Positions 54,049 to 63,898 of a stretch of DNA of 64,000 nucleotides are shown in pieces; the first letter of the stretch is position 1; each line of letters begins with the position of its first letter. The notes below the pieces were generated by a model. It had not been told where the DNA came from. It ran no database searches and worked only from the letters and a program-made list of their open reading frames with translations. This DNA comes from M55B167 sp964406095 (GTDB lineage Bacteria > Verrucomicrobiota > Kiritimatiellia > RFP12 > UBA1067): positions 107,708 through 171,707 of the forward strand of contig CAYOQJ010000039.1 in the NCBI GenBank assembly GCA_964406095.1, read 5' to 3'. Position numbers and translations under genes: made by a program.

Positions 54049-55533
54049 TCATCGAATCTTCTCATCCGGCAAAGCCTGTTTAATCCCTTCATCTAACGGC
54101 ATTTTGTCGTTCTCTTCACTCAATCCCACATCTTTCATAACATCTTGCAGTTCACGCTGCATACGTTTCACAACCTTGGCATATTTAGGTCGGTTGATCA
54201 AATTATAGCGTTCCTCGGGGTCAAACTCGATATTGTAAAGCTCGGCCATATGGCGGGACGGTAAACCGTTGCCTTGCGGATAACGTGTATATTTCCACTC
54301 ATCCGTTCGGACACACCTCACATTGGGAGTATAAGGAAACTGTTTCTCATAATTGTAATAGTAGAGAAAAGATTTACGCCAACGCCAGTCACCACGTTGC
54401 ACGAGTTTAACCCAGGAGCTACCGTGGATATCTTCGAGCGACTCGGCACCGCACAGTTCCAGAATACTCGGTGCCACGTCAACCGTCAGAACCTGGTGCT
54501 CTACAACCTTGGGCTGGTGTGCCGGAGTCAGACCGGGATAGCGAACCACCTGCACAACACGGATGCTCGGTTCATGGGAGGTGCGTTTGTCAACCATCCC
54601 ATGTTCGCCGCTCAGGATACCGTTGTCACTCATAAAAACGATGATAGTGTTATCCAGCTCACCGCGCTCTTCGAGCAGCTTGTACAACCGTCCGACACTG
54701 TCGTCCACCGAAAGCAATGTGGCCCAATAGGCGCGATTCATCGCGGCGAAATCTTCAACCGCCTCAGGTGAGCTGTCGGGGAAATCCTTACGCCAATCGA
54801 AGAGTGGCCCGTAGATGCCGTGCCAGGTAGAGAGTCGCTCTTTAATCCAATCCGGTTTGTCATCCAGCATAAAAGCGGTTTCAGGATAGGGAAATTGTTG
54901 ATCCTCAAAAGCGTCGCGATATTTTTTTTCAGGGGTATAGAAACTGTGCGGAGCTTTATGTCCCAGCATTAGGCACCATGGCTGAGAGCTCTCCCGCGGA
55001 CGACGAATCCACTCTTCAGCCATATCGGTAACAACCGAGGTATAATATCCTTTGACAACTCGCCGTTCCCTGCCGTTGAGGTTAAACTCGGTATCATAGT
55101 ATTTACCCTGCCCCTTGTGTGTGACAAACCAGTTGAATCCGGGACGGGGTTCATCGTTATTCTCCCCCATGTGCCACTTGCCGATGTAGGCGGTGTCATA
55201 TCCCTCAGATTGCAACACCAGCGGAAAACTTTTAAGACTCCCGGGATACTCGGTAAAATTATCGACGACGCCGTGGGCATGAGCATAGAGTCCGCTCAGA
55301 ATCGAAGCCCGGCTGGGAGAGCAGAGTGAAGTTGTGCAGAAAGCATTACGGAAATAGACACCCTCTTTGCCCAAACGATCCATATTGGGAGTACTCAATT
55401 CCTTGTTCCCAGAGAGTCCAATCGCGTCCCAGCGTTGATCATCGGTAAGCATAAACAGCACATTGGGACGCCTGGCGTAAAGCTCAGCAGCGAAAAAAAG
55501 CAGTGCTCCCGCCACCCACAGATATTTTTTCAT
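54049..55533 (-). CDS. Secreted sulfatase (family S1)
   Basis: A 494-residue exported enzyme; signal peptide 1-20. LFMLTDDQRWDA holds metal ligands; the signature CSPSRASILSG at 71-81 carries the Cys that becomes formylglycine; IGKWHMGEN and FMSDNGILSGEHG follow. The C-terminus resembles the choline-/heparan-type S1 sulfatases. Ribosome-binding site GGGGAAGG. Probably part of the same glycan-degradation locus as the GH78 gene. Confidence 0.92.
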   Translation of the reverse strand: MKKYLWVAGALLFFAAELYARRPNVLFMLTDDQRWDAIGLSGNKELSTPNMDRLGKEGVYFRNAFCTTSLCSPSRASILSGLYAHAHGVVDNFTEYPGSLKSFPLVLQSEGYDTAYIGKWHMGENNDEPRPGFNWFVTHKGQGKYYDTEFNLNGRERRVVKGYYTSVVTDMAEEWIRRPRESSQPWCLMLGHKAPHSFYTPEKKYRDAFEDQQFPYPETAFMLDDKPDWIKERLSTWHGIYGPLFDWRKDFPDSSPEAVEDFAAMNRAYWATLLSVDDSVGRLYKLLEERGELDNTIIVFMSDNGILSGEHGMVDKRTSHEPSIRVVQVVRYPGLTPAHQPKVVEHQVLTVDVAPSILELCGAESLEDIHGSSWVKLVQRGDWRWRKSFLYYYNYEKQFPYTPNVRCVRTDEWKYTRYPQGNGLPSRHMAELYNIEFDPEERYNLINRPKYAKVVKRMQRELQDVMKDVGLSEENDKMPLDEGIKQALPDEKIR

Positions 55534-55568
55534 GATCGCCTTCCCCGTTTTTACAAAACGACTTCCGT

Positions 55569-55597
55569 ATCTTATAGCGATCCCGCGCTTTAGTCAA
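55569..55597 (-). promoter_or_regulatory. Promoter of the sulfatase gene
   Basis: On the minus strand TTGACT (55592-55597), 17-base spacer, then TAAGAT (55569-55574; TATAAG is two bases upstream of it). Followed by a leader with GGGGAAGG. Confidence 0.5.
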
Positions 55598-55658
55598 GAA
55601 CCTGAGCAAACTAGGAATTTTTCGCTATACCACTCTCCTATTGAATCGCACCACCTGA

Positions 55659-56882
55659 TCAGAGCTTGAGTCCAGAGAGATCAGGCTGCATACGGTGGGT
55701 GTCGGTGATCACCTGTTCCCAGGTGACCACACTGCCGCTGTAAGCCGCCATGCGTCCCATGATTGTGACAAGATTACTGTGCACACTCGGTTCAGTGGTT
55801 GTATTGGAGCAGTCACCTTGTTCAATCATCGCGTGAAACGCGGTAAGGTTATTGCGAACTCCCTCCCGGTATATCTGGTTGGTAGTGCCACCACGATAGA
55901 AATTTTCACCGCGGATCAGCACCTGGCCCCCGTAGCTGGTTTCCAGCACACCCTTGTTGCCGAAGGCGCGGAAAACGATTCCATCCGGCTGCGAACCGTG
56001 TCCGGCGAACTGCCGGGAACTGAAGGTTACTCCGGCATTGTCGGCATATCGATATTGCAGCGCATAGCAGTCGTTGTTATCACCGACATCCACTCTGGTT
56101 TTACGTGCGCATCCGCCCGCCACTGAAATCGGCGGTTTGGCCATCACCCAGCTCATCACATCCAGCGTATGTATATTCTGTTCGGTGATGATGTCTCCTG
56201 ACAGGTCTTTCATGAAAACCCAGTTTTTCAGTCTGGCTTCGGGGCCTGAACCTGGCGGCGCCTTGATCTGCAGCCGGCCGCAGTGATAGTAGGACTCACC
56301 GAAGGCAATCTCGCCGATAGCTCCTGCATGCACCCGTTTAACTGCTTCAAGGTAGAATTGCTGGGCGCGGGTCTGAAAATCCACCAGGAAGCTGAGTTTC
56401 CGTTTTGCGGCCTCTTCAGAGGCCGCCCGGATTGCCATGCTTCCCGGCACATCAACCGCTATCGGCTTGGCCAGATAAACGTGCGCACCGGCGGAGACTG
56501 CGGCAGTGGCCTGTTCGGGGTGAAAATAGGGCGGCGTAATGATGGCGACCGCATCGGGTTTACTCTCCAACACCCTTTTGTAATTGTTCAATCCGGTAAA
56601 TCTGCGATTTTCCGGCACAGCGTATTTTTGACCGAGGGCATCAACCTGTTCTTTGAAATAATCACCAAGTGCCGTAATCTGATAACCGCCATGTTCCTGT
56701 AAAAGGTCGGCAATAAAAGCACCTCGGTTACCGCAACCGATTATGCCAATTTTTACTTTGGCGGGAGTTTTTTCCTGGGCCAATCCGTTGGCCGCAACCG
56801 CTGTCATACCGATCATGGTGTTTTTTACGAATCCACGCCGCGAGAATCCCGTTTCGCCGCAGAGCTTGTTTTTGTTCTGCAT
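55659..56882 (-). CDS. Tat-exported Gfo/Idh/MocA-family oxidoreductase
   Basis: A 407-residue protein. The N-terminus has the twin-arginine motif FSRRGFVKNT followed by a hydrophobic stretch, so it is exported folded with cofactor. NAD(P)-binding GIIGCGNRGAFIADLL, then VYLAKPIAVDVPG (catalytic Lys in EKP-like motif is here AKP, so the usual Glu is Ala), and the C-terminal alpha/beta domain. Such exported Gfo/Idh proteins act on sugars or sugar derivatives; the reaction is unknown. ATG 56882 is preferred to a longer frame from 56924. Confidence 0.88.
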   Translation of the reverse strand: MQNKNKLCGETGFSRRGFVKNTMIGMTAVAANGLAQEKTPAKVKIGIIGCGNRGAFIADLLQEHGGYQITALGDYFKEQVDALGQKYAVPENRRFTGLNNYKRVLESKPDAVAIITPPYFHPEQATAAVSAGAHVYLAKPIAVDVPGSMAIRAASEEAAKRKLSFLVDFQTRAQQFYLEAVKRVHAGAIGEIAFGESYYHCGRLQIKAPPGSGPEARLKNWVFMKDLSGDIITEQNIHTLDVMSWVMAKPPISVAGGCARKTRVDVGDNNDCYALQYRYADNAGVTFSSRQFAGHGSQPDGIVFRAFGNKGVLETSYGGQVLIRGENFYRGGTTNQIYREGVRNNLTAFHAMIEQGDCSNTTTEPSVHSNLVTIMGRMAAYSGSVVTWEQVITDTHRMQPDLSGLKL

Positions 56883-57109
56883 AAGACCACTACCTTTCTT
56901 TTCATTATTGTAGATCGTCCGCACGATCCGTCAGTATGAACCGCACAGTGCTATGCGTATGCGTTAGTTCCGGACGTGATTCCGGATTGAGCTGGGTTGT
57001 TATTCTCGCAACTTTCGTTACAAAAAACAAGCAGACAACGTTTACAAAACGGTTTCCGCTTATAACTCAAAAAGCGGAAGATCGACCTTGCTCCCTCCAT
57101 AACCTCTCA

Positions 57110-57138
57110 ATGACAGCCGGAGAAAGGTATGCTACAAT
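57110..57138 (+). promoter_or_regulatory. Promoter-like sequence at the start of the MATE gene
   Basis: ATGACA (57110-57115), 17-base spacer, TGCTACAAT with TACAAT at 57133-57138. It overlaps the ATG at 57129, so if used the gene would start at the ATG 57150. Confidence 0.4.
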
Positions 57139-58586
57139 GCTTTGTCATTATGGAAAAAATTCATCAGAAAAGCCGGGAATTCGCCCAGGATAATATCTAC
57201 CGGCTGCTGATCCGTTACGCACTTCCCGCTACAGTCGGGACTGCCGCATTCACGCTTTACAATATCATTGACCGCATATTCATCGGGCAGGCACTTGGGC
57301 CACTGGCTCTCTCGGGACTAACCATAACCTTTCCCCTTTTTATGCTTTGCATCGGCATCGGAATGCTGGTAGGCATCGGTGGTGCCACTCTGATATCACT
57401 CAGGCTGGGCGAAGGGTGCTACGAGGAGGCCGAGAACATTCTCGGCAACATCGTGGCAATGTTCATCATCGGAGGGGTGCTGATGGGCGCGGCGGGAATA
57501 ATTTTTCTGCGGCCCATACTGACCTTCTTCAGTGCCACCGGAACAACCATCGGTTACGCATCAGAGTACATGGGACTATTGCTCTGGTTTCTGCCGGCCG
57601 ATTTTCTGGCCATGGGCACCAACAACAGTCTCAGAGCCGAGGGCAATCCGCGTATATCAATGTACACACTGATCGCCGGAGCACTGCTCAACATTCTGCT
57701 GGACTACCTTTTTATCTTTCCGCTTCAGATGGGTATAACTGGCGCAGCACTCGCCACCGGACTCTCCAAAACATTCTCAGCAGTCTGGATTATCTGCCAT
57801 TTCCGGGCCGGTCGTCATCGTGCTCTGACCCTGCATCTGCGCAATCTGAAACTTAAATGGATGCTGATCAGGCCGATGCTACTGATTGGACTTTCACCCT
57901 TCACAATTCAAGTGATGGCCAGTCTGGTAGTAGCTACCATCAATCGTCAGCTGCTACACCACAGCGGAGAGTTGGCTGTAGGCGCGATGGGAGCAATTTT
58001 CAGCATCATGACGCTGCTTAACATGCCAGTCTGGGGGCTTGTTCAGGGTAGCCAGCCGGTGATCGGTTTCAACTACGGAGCCATAAACATGATCAGAGTT
58101 AGCCAGGCACTGCACGCCAGCCTGCTGTTTGCCACTTCCATTGGACTCATCGGGGTAGTAATCTGTCAGACAATACCTGAGCTGCTGATCAGCATGTTTG
58201 GCGGCAGCGACGAGGAGTTTGTCGCGATCGGGTCACACGGATTGAGACTCTTTCTCTGCATGCTGCCGCTGCACAACTTCAATATGATCGGCATTCAATT
58301 TTTTCAAGCCACCGGACGACCCGCATACAGCATAACTCTGAACCTGATCAAGAATCTGGGCTGTCTGATGCCGGCACTGTTCATTCTGCCCGCAATCGCC
58401 GGACTCAACGGCGTGTGGCTAGCCTCTCCATGCAGCGAGCTGGCGGCATCACTCATAATCGGAAGCTTTCTGGTCAGAGAGAGTCTACGGTTGCGAGCGG
58501 TCGATGTTCACGAACTGCCGCAGCCACATGACACGACGCATTGTTCCCCCGACAGCGATATCAGCGGCGGTCAACTCAACCGTTGA
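57129..58586 (+). CDS. MATE-family efflux transporter
   Basis: A 485-residue, twelve-helix membrane exporter coupled to a cation gradient. Family motifs: LIRYALPATVGTAAFTLYNIIDRIFIGQALG, GIGGATLISLRLGEG, RAEGNPRISMY and PVIGFNYGAIN. It fits the DinF/NorM-like MATE group. GGAGAAAGG lies six bases before ATG 57129; ATG 57150 is an alternative that would match a leaderless promoter. The end overlaps the convergent Gfo/Idh gene by 11 bases. The substrate is unknown. Confidence 0.92.
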   Translation: MLQCFVIMEKIHQKSREFAQDNIYRLLIRYALPATVGTAAFTLYNIIDRIFIGQALGPLALSGLTITFPLFMLCIGIGMLVGIGGATLISLRLGEGCYEEAENILGNIVAMFIIGGVLMGAAGIIFLRPILTFFSATGTTIGYASEYMGLLLWFLPADFLAMGTNNSLRAEGNPRISMYTLIAGALLNILLDYLFIFPLQMGITGAALATGLSKTFSAVWIICHFRAGRHRALTLHLRNLKLKWMLIRPMLLIGLSPFTIQVMASLVVATINRQLLHHSGELAVGAMGAIFSIMTLLNMPVWGLVQGSQPVIGFNYGAINMIRVSQALHASLLFATSIGLIGVVICQTIPELLISMFGGSDEEFVAIGSHGLRLFLCMLPLHNFNMIGIQFFQATGRPAYSITLNLIKNLGCLMPALFILPAIAGLNGVWLASPCSELAASLIIGSFLVRESLRLRAVDVHELPQPHDTTHCSPDSDISGGQLNR

Positions 58587-59913
58587 GCGTCCAGCCCGTA
58601 CGATACTCACGCTTGAGCAGCTCATTGGCCTCGGCATTATTGGTCACCTGCCCATTCTTGCCGTCATACTTCAGCTTCGATCCTACTCGGTATGCCACCA
58701 ACCCAAGACACATCTGCTCGATCATATCGGCACTGTAGCCAAAGTCACAGGAAGTTTTCGGAATACTGCCGCTCTTGGCGGCATTGATCCACTCTTTCTG
58801 AAAATGACCGACCGCTGGTAACAGCTCCTCTTTACTGCGCGGATTATAGTATGAAAGAGTTCCATCCTTGCCCAACGGAATGAGCACACGTGTGGTAAAA
58901 TCAGCCACAAGGAGACCTTCACTGCCTTTAAACATCGCGCCGTGCCCGATTTTGTTGATATCGACATACTTGCTCGGGGGTTTGGGCATCGCGCCACCCT
59001 GGTACCAGGTTAAGGAGATCGGCCCGCGCCAGCTGTTAGCCGGATGTTCAAAGCGCATCTCCGCTTTGACCGGAGTGACATCCGGATTAAAAGGCTCCCC
59101 TTTTGCTTGCGCAGAGGTCGGCAGATGGCAGTCGACCGCATTCCAGAGCAAATCCATGGTATGACTTCCCATATCTCCGATTTGGCCAGCGCCGAAATCC
59201 CAATACATGTTCCACTGCAGACAGTTAAACCCAGCTCTACCGGAAAAATACTCAGGATTGTAAGGGTGATCGGTTTTTATCGGACCCAGCCAGAGGTCAT
59301 AACGCAGATCAGCCGGAGGTGATCCGGCAGCTGGCAGATAACCAGGTTTGGGAATCTGGCGATTACCCCAGGCATAGGCACTCTTGAGTTCCCCGATTGC
59401 TCCATCGCGAATCATCTCCTCAACACGGTTGAAATTATCGTGCGCATGACGCTGCATGCCCACCTGAGTGGCAAGTTTGTTTTTGCGCGGCAGCCAGTTC
59501 GCACGCACAATTCGGGCCTCTTCCACTGTGATCGCCAGCGGTTTCTCGAGATACACATGCATATCTCTATTCAACGCCCAGTTGGCGACGAAAGCATGCG
59601 TGAAATCGGTTGTACATATCACAACAGCGTCGATATCTTTCTGCTCCAAACACTTGCGCCAGTCATGATATACCTTGGCCTTCGGGAAACGTTTGACCGC
59701 ATTCTTCAGATTACGATCCCAGACATCACACAGGGCCACAACATTCTCATCGGCAATCGAATCAAAATGGGCCAACCCGCGTCCCCATGTGCCGATCAAT
59801 GCTATGTTAAGTTTGTTGCTCGGAGAGCTCTGCCCGAACACCTTCAGCGAGGGCAGAACGCTCACTCCCGCTCCGGTTGTCAGTGCTGACTGTAAGAATT
59901 GACGACGCTTCAT
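58576..59913 (-). CDS. Tat-exported Gfo/Idh/MocA-family oxidoreductase
   Basis: A 445-residue protein with a twin-arginine start (MKRRQFLQSAL, then a hydrophobic stretch). NAD(P) loop LIGTWGRGLAHFDS; CTTDFTHAFVANWAL; VYLEKPLAITVEEA with the usual EKP; and GDMGSHTMDLLWNA, typical of the large exported Gfo/Idh subfamily in PVC bacteria. AAGGAG before the ATG. Likely acts on a sugar released by the glycan enzymes; inference. Confidence 0.9.
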   Translation of the reverse strand: MKRRQFLQSALTTGAGVSVLPSLKVFGQSSPSNKLNIALIGTWGRGLAHFDSIADENVVALCDVWDRNLKNAVKRFPKAKVYHDWRKCLEQKDIDAVVICTTDFTHAFVANWALNRDMHVYLEKPLAITVEEARIVRANWLPRKNKLATQVGMQRHAHDNFNRVEEMIRDGAIGELKSAYAWGNRQIPKPGYLPAAGSPPADLRYDLWLGPIKTDHPYNPEYFSGRAGFNCLQWNMYWDFGAGQIGDMGSHTMDLLWNAVDCHLPTSAQAKGEPFNPDVTPVKAEMRFEHPANSWRGPISLTWYQGGAMPKPPSKYVDINKIGHGAMFKGSEGLLVADFTTRVLIPLGKDGTLSYYNPRSKEELLPAVGHFQKEWINAAKSGSIPKTSCDFGYSADMIEQMCLGLVAYRVGSKLKYDGKNGQVTNNAEANELLKREYRTGWTLNG

Positions 59914-60215
59914 TATTTGTTCTCCTTAATCTGCTCGGCTGCCCTCCCTTCACAGCGACTAAACAAACCGAGAAAAAATCAGGGTCTCTTTTCGCCGCTG
60001 TCGGTTCAAGCAACTCGCCACGCTTCTGTAAGCATCTATACGGTGTGCCGATATATTACCGCGTTGTTTCCGCAATCAAAACGCCGAATACCGAACGATA
60101 TGTTTGAGTTTATACAGGAATTGCGGGATTTTATCAACAGCATTTTTACGGTTTTATCTATTTGCATTGCAAAAAAACCGAAAAAATAATACTGTGCGGA
60201 AAAAGGAATTTAGTT
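59914..60215. other. Divergent intergenic region
   Basis: Separates the Gfo/Idh gene (minus) from formate-THF ligase (plus). A TTGCAT...TAATAC pair near 60164-60195 is too widely spaced to call a promoter. A 29-codon frame at 60100-60189 has no ribosome-binding site and is not called. Confidence 0.4.
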
Positions 60216-61979
60216 ATGCCGAAACTTGATCCGATGCAGCTGAAAGACTGGGAAATAGCCGAAGCCGCTGAGCAGCGGATGCGTCCAATCGAAAGTATTG
60301 CCGACGAGTTGGGGCTGGCGGCGGATGAATGGAGTGCTTACGGACGTTTCCTGGGCAAACTGGAAACCGCGCGGCTGCTGAGCAAACCCTGGCGCAAACG
60401 GGCCGGATATATCGATGTGACTGCCATCACGCCCACCCCGCTGGGCGAAGGCAAAACCACCACAACGGTGGGACTGGTGCAGGGTCTGGGCAAACTCGGC
60501 AAGCAGGCAATGGGGGCTATCCGTCAGCCCAGCGGCGGCCCGACCTTCAATATCAAAGGATCAGCGGCAGGTGGCGGACTGGCGCAAGTGATTCCGCTAG
60601 CACCGCTCTCGCTCGGATTGACCGGCGATATCGATGCAATTACCAATGCCAACAATCTGGCAATGGTGGCTTTGACCGCCCGCATGCAGCATGAAAACAA
60701 CTATGATGACGCACGCCTGGCCAAGAGCTTTCTTAAACGGATCGATATCGATCCTGAACACATTCAGCTGCGCTGGGCGATGGATTTCTGTGCTCAGGCG
60801 CTGCGTAACATCGAAATTGGCATCGGCGGCAGAATGGATGGTTTTCAAATGCCGTCAGGTTTTTATATTACTGTCGCTTCCGAGGTGATGGCCATCCTGG
60901 CCATGTCAACAGACCTGAAGGACTTACGTCGTCGAATCGCGAGAATCATTGTGGCCTACACTAAAAGCGGCGGGGCAGTCACTACTGCCGACCTGGAGGT
61001 GGACGGTGCCATGACTGCCTGGCTGACCCGCGCTGTCAATCCTACATTGATGCAAACTATCGAGGGGCAGCCAATGCTGGTTCATGCCGGCCCCTTTGCC
61101 AATATAGCAATTGGTCAAAGCTCAGTCATTGCCGATCGTCTGGGTGTTACCATGTGTGACTATCTGGTAACAGAAAGTGGTTTCGCTGCTGATATCGGAT
61201 ACGAAAAATTCTGGAACATCAAGTGCCGCTGCTCCGGGCTGAAACCCGACGCCGTGGTGATTGTAGCCACCATCCGCGCTTTGAAATCACATGGCGGAGC
61301 GCCACCGGTCAGAGCGGGCCAACCGCTTGATCCGATTTACGCAACGGAAAATCCGGAGATTCTTGAGCGAGGCTGTGCCAATCTGCTGGCACACATCGAG
61401 ATTGTAAAGCGTTCGGGCATCGCTCCGATTGTCTGTCTTAACAGTTTTCACACCGACACCCGTTCCGAAGTTGAAACAGTCAGGCGCATGGCCGAGTCCG
61501 TCGGCGCACGTTTCGCATCCTCCGACCATTGGCGTAGGGGCGGCGAAGGCGCGGTGGAGCTGGCGGCGTGCGTTGTGGAAGCCTGCAATGACAAAAACCG
61601 GTTTGATTTTCTCTCCGATCTTAAAGCTCCCCTCACAAGCCGAATCGAGGATATCGTAACCCAGGTTTATGGTGGCGCAGGTGTGAGCTACAGCGACCTG
61701 GCCCGCACCGAAATCAAGCGCCTTGAGCGTGATCCGCAGACAGCTGATTTGCCAATCTGCATGGCTAAAACACAATACAGCCTTTCACACGATCCCAAAC
61801 TTCCGGGGCGCCCGACCGGATGGAATCTGCCGGTGCGCGATGTTCTGCTCTACCAGGGAGCAGGTCTGGTTGTGCCGGTAGCTGGCGACATAAAACTGAT
61901 GCCCGGCACAGCATCCAATGCCGCTTTCCGACAGATTGATGTCGATACGGAAACCGGACGGGTCAAAGGACTTTTCTGA
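60216..61979 (+). CDS. fhs: Formate-tetrahydrofolate ligase
   Basis: ATP-dependent formylation of tetrahydrofolate, feeding one-carbon units into purine and, where present, acetyl-CoA pathways. A 587-residue protein with P-loop TPLGEGKTTT (74-83), GPTFNIKGSAAGGG, LTGDIDAITNANNLA, and the family C-terminus VKGLF. ATG 60216 has AAGGA at eight bases; longer frames are not supported. It is coupled to the next gene (TGATG). Confidence 0.96.
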   Translation: MPKLDPMQLKDWEIAEAAEQRMRPIESIADELGLAADEWSAYGRFLGKLETARLLSKPWRKRAGYIDVTAITPTPLGEGKTTTTVGLVQGLGKLGKQAMGAIRQPSGGPTFNIKGSAAGGGLAQVIPLAPLSLGLTGDIDAITNANNLAMVALTARMQHENNYDDARLAKSFLKRIDIDPEHIQLRWAMDFCAQALRNIEIGIGGRMDGFQMPSGFYITVASEVMAILAMSTDLKDLRRRIARIIVAYTKSGGAVTTADLEVDGAMTAWLTRAVNPTLMQTIEGQPMLVHAGPFANIAIGQSSVIADRLGVTMCDYLVTESGFAADIGYEKFWNIKCRCSGLKPDAVVIVATIRALKSHGGAPPVRAGQPLDPIYATENPEILERGCANLLAHIEIVKRSGIAPIVCLNSFHTDTRSEVETVRRMAESVGARFASSDHWRRGGEGAVELAACVVEACNDKNRFDFLSDLKAPLTSRIEDIVTQVYGGAGVSYSDLARTEIKRLERDPQTADLPICMAKTQYSLSHDPKLPGRPTGWNLPVRDVLLYQGAGLVVPVAGDIKLMPGTASNAAFRQIDVDTETGRVKGLF

Positions 61980-62611
61980 TGGATAAGGACGCAATTCGCA
62001 GGGAGATGCGCACCCGACGTGTAGCAGTTGACCAACAGGAACGCCGTGAGGTCAGCCGCACAATCTGTGCTTCATTGCTGGCAAGCCGTAAAATCAATCT
62101 TATTCTGACTTGCTGGCGGATATCGACCTATCTCAGCACATCGGCAGAGATTTCCACGCGCCACATTATCAATGCCATTCTTGGAATTGGTCGCGAAATA
62201 TGCGTGCCCGTCTGGAATCAGGCCAACTTAAGCTATGATCTGAGTCTGCTGCCGCCCGGCATGAAACTCATCAAAGGTCAGTTGGGCATTCGGGAACCGG
62301 CGTACCCCATGCCGGTTCCGGTGTGGGATGTAGACGCCTTTATTATTCCAGGCCTGGCTTTCGACATGTATGGCGGAAGGCTGGGATTCGGCGCAGGCTT
62401 TTATGATCGCATCCTAGCGCAGCACCGCAACACCGCCAAACTGATCGCACTCTGCTATGACTGGCAGGTGCTTGATGATCAAGTGATCCCGCAGGAGCCG
62501 CATGATGTCAGCATGCAGTGGATTATTACCGAAAAAAGAGTAATCAGATGTGGACAACTGACTGTGCCCGGCACGCTGAAACCCGGCAAGGGCGACGAGT
62601 CCGCCCAATGA
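61979..62611 (+). CDS. 5-formyltetrahydrofolate cyclo-ligase
   Basis: Converts 5-formyl-THF to 5,10-methenyl-THF using ATP, recycling a folate inhibitor. A 210-residue protein: N-terminal KDAIRREMRTRR, the phosphate loop GGRLGFGAGFYDRILAQ, and IALCYDWQ. The ATG overlaps the TGA of fhs by one base, forming a folate operon. It ends 11 bases before the convergent gene. Confidence 0.93.
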   Translation: MDKDAIRREMRTRRVAVDQQERREVSRTICASLLASRKINLILTCWRISTYLSTSAEISTRHIINAILGIGREICVPVWNQANLSYDLSLLPPGMKLIKGQLGIREPAYPMPVPVWDVDAFIIPGLAFDMYGGRLGFGAGFYDRILAQHRNTAKLIALCYDWQVLDDQVIPQEPHDVSMQWIITEKRVIRCGQLTVPGTLKPGKGDESAQ

Positions 62612-62622
62612 CATACACTCTC

Positions 62623-63687
62623 TCAGGCGAAAGCACTCTCTTTCTTGATCAGTGAAAGAATGCGCATCACTTCCACCGCACTTTCCAGAGTTACCGGATA
62701 GTTGATATTCTCACGAATGGCGTTGAACACATGCACCCAGATCAAATCCATGCCGCTTTCACCAGAAGTCTTCAGCGGAACATCCTCCTGAATCCAGCTC
62801 AGCTCTTCCGGGGTGCCAAATGACCCGAGCGGCGGAGTTCTGACCGAAGCACGACGTCGCGGCAGCTTGTTTTTGGGATCAAGATACTTCAAATGTCCCT
62901 TTTCAGCTCCGTGGTAAAGAGTGAACTCGCCCTTGGAACCGGAAACGCGGAAATGCGGCTCATCACTCACGCAGCCACCGGAGTACTTAAGATCAACTGT
63001 CAATCCAGCCTGGTTACTTAGCAGCAGATGCATATAATCCTCGGCATCTCCGACAGAGGCGACTCTTTTCAAATCAGCCCATATCTTGATCGGCGGAGTG
63101 CGCATAAGCTGCATGGCCTGATCCAGCAAAGCACTACCTTCAGAGAGCACAACCCCGCCGGAACAGCGCTTGACTGCCTGCCAGTCATCCCGGCGATTGT
63201 ATGAGCCCCTGCGTACCATAACATTGTAAACATCACCGAGCACTCCGGATTCAATCACTTCCTGAACTTTGACAAAGGCCGGTTCATAACGATAGTTCTG
63301 ACGCACCAGCAACCGGTTACTTGCTTTGATTGCCACCGCTCGCAGCACCGAGGCCTGATCGTAGTCAGTACAGATCGGACGCTCCAGATTCACCCATTTG
63401 CCCTTTTTCAAAGCCTTGATGGCATCTTCACAGTGACTGTCTGAACGTGTAGCTATATCAACTAGCTCCACATCAGGATCAGCAACCATATCTTCATAAC
63501 GACGATATGAACGACACTCAGGGTTTGTCTCACGCACCATATCACGACGATCTTTGATCGTATCACATACCGCGACAATCTTGAAAAGACTGCTGTACTT
63601 CGCCAGTTCGACACAGTGCGTCTCCAGACCAGCACGCCCCAGCCCCGCAATGCCTATCTTCACCGGCGGCCTTGTAGTTTGAATCAT
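62623..63687 (-). CDS. Gfo/Idh/MocA-family oxidoreductase
   Basis: A 354-residue cytosolic enzyme without signal peptide. NAD(P)-binding GIAGLGRAGLETHC; IATRSDSHCEDAIKALKKGKWVNLERP (ERP in place of the usual EKP, so the catalytic Lys is Arg); LLVRQNYRYEPAF; and a C-terminal domain with VLSEGSALLDQAMQL. Differs from the two Tat-exported paralogues. Substrate unknown. Weak ribosome-binding site AAAAGAG. Confidence 0.88.
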   Translation of the reverse strand: MIQTTRPPVKIGIAGLGRAGLETHCVELAKYSSLFKIVAVCDTIKDRRDMVRETNPECRSYRRYEDMVADPDVELVDIATRSDSHCEDAIKALKKGKWVNLERPICTDYDQASVLRAVAIKASNRLLVRQNYRYEPAFVKVQEVIESGVLGDVYNVMVRRGSYNRRDDWQAVKRCSGGVVLSEGSALLDQAMQLMRTPPIKIWADLKRVASVGDAEDYMHLLLSNQAGLTVDLKYSGGCVSDEPHFRVSGSKGEFTLYHGAEKGHLKYLDPKNKLPRRRASVRTPPLGSFGTPEELSWIQEDVPLKTSGESGMDLIWVHVFNAIRENINYPVTLESAVEVMRILSLIKKESAFA

Positions 63688-63898
63688 AATAATACTCTTT
63701 TCTCACTGACAGATGCTTAATTGCGAAATTTATATCTGTTATTCTTGTCCAGTTATCAGCTAAAACGCAGTGAGTCTATCCCAATCAGAGCGCGATGTCA
63801 ATAGATTAAGCGAAGCATGTCGCGGAGTTCGGGCACATCTGTTAATCGTTGCTCTTTGTAGGCTAAGGCCTTTACTACAAACATTTCCATGCTTGTAT

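Noticed and set aside
60100..60189. 29-codon peptide upstream of fhs (starts MFEFIQELRDF)
   Set aside because: No ribosome-binding site and it lies where the fhs leader should be; could be a leader peptide but there is no support.
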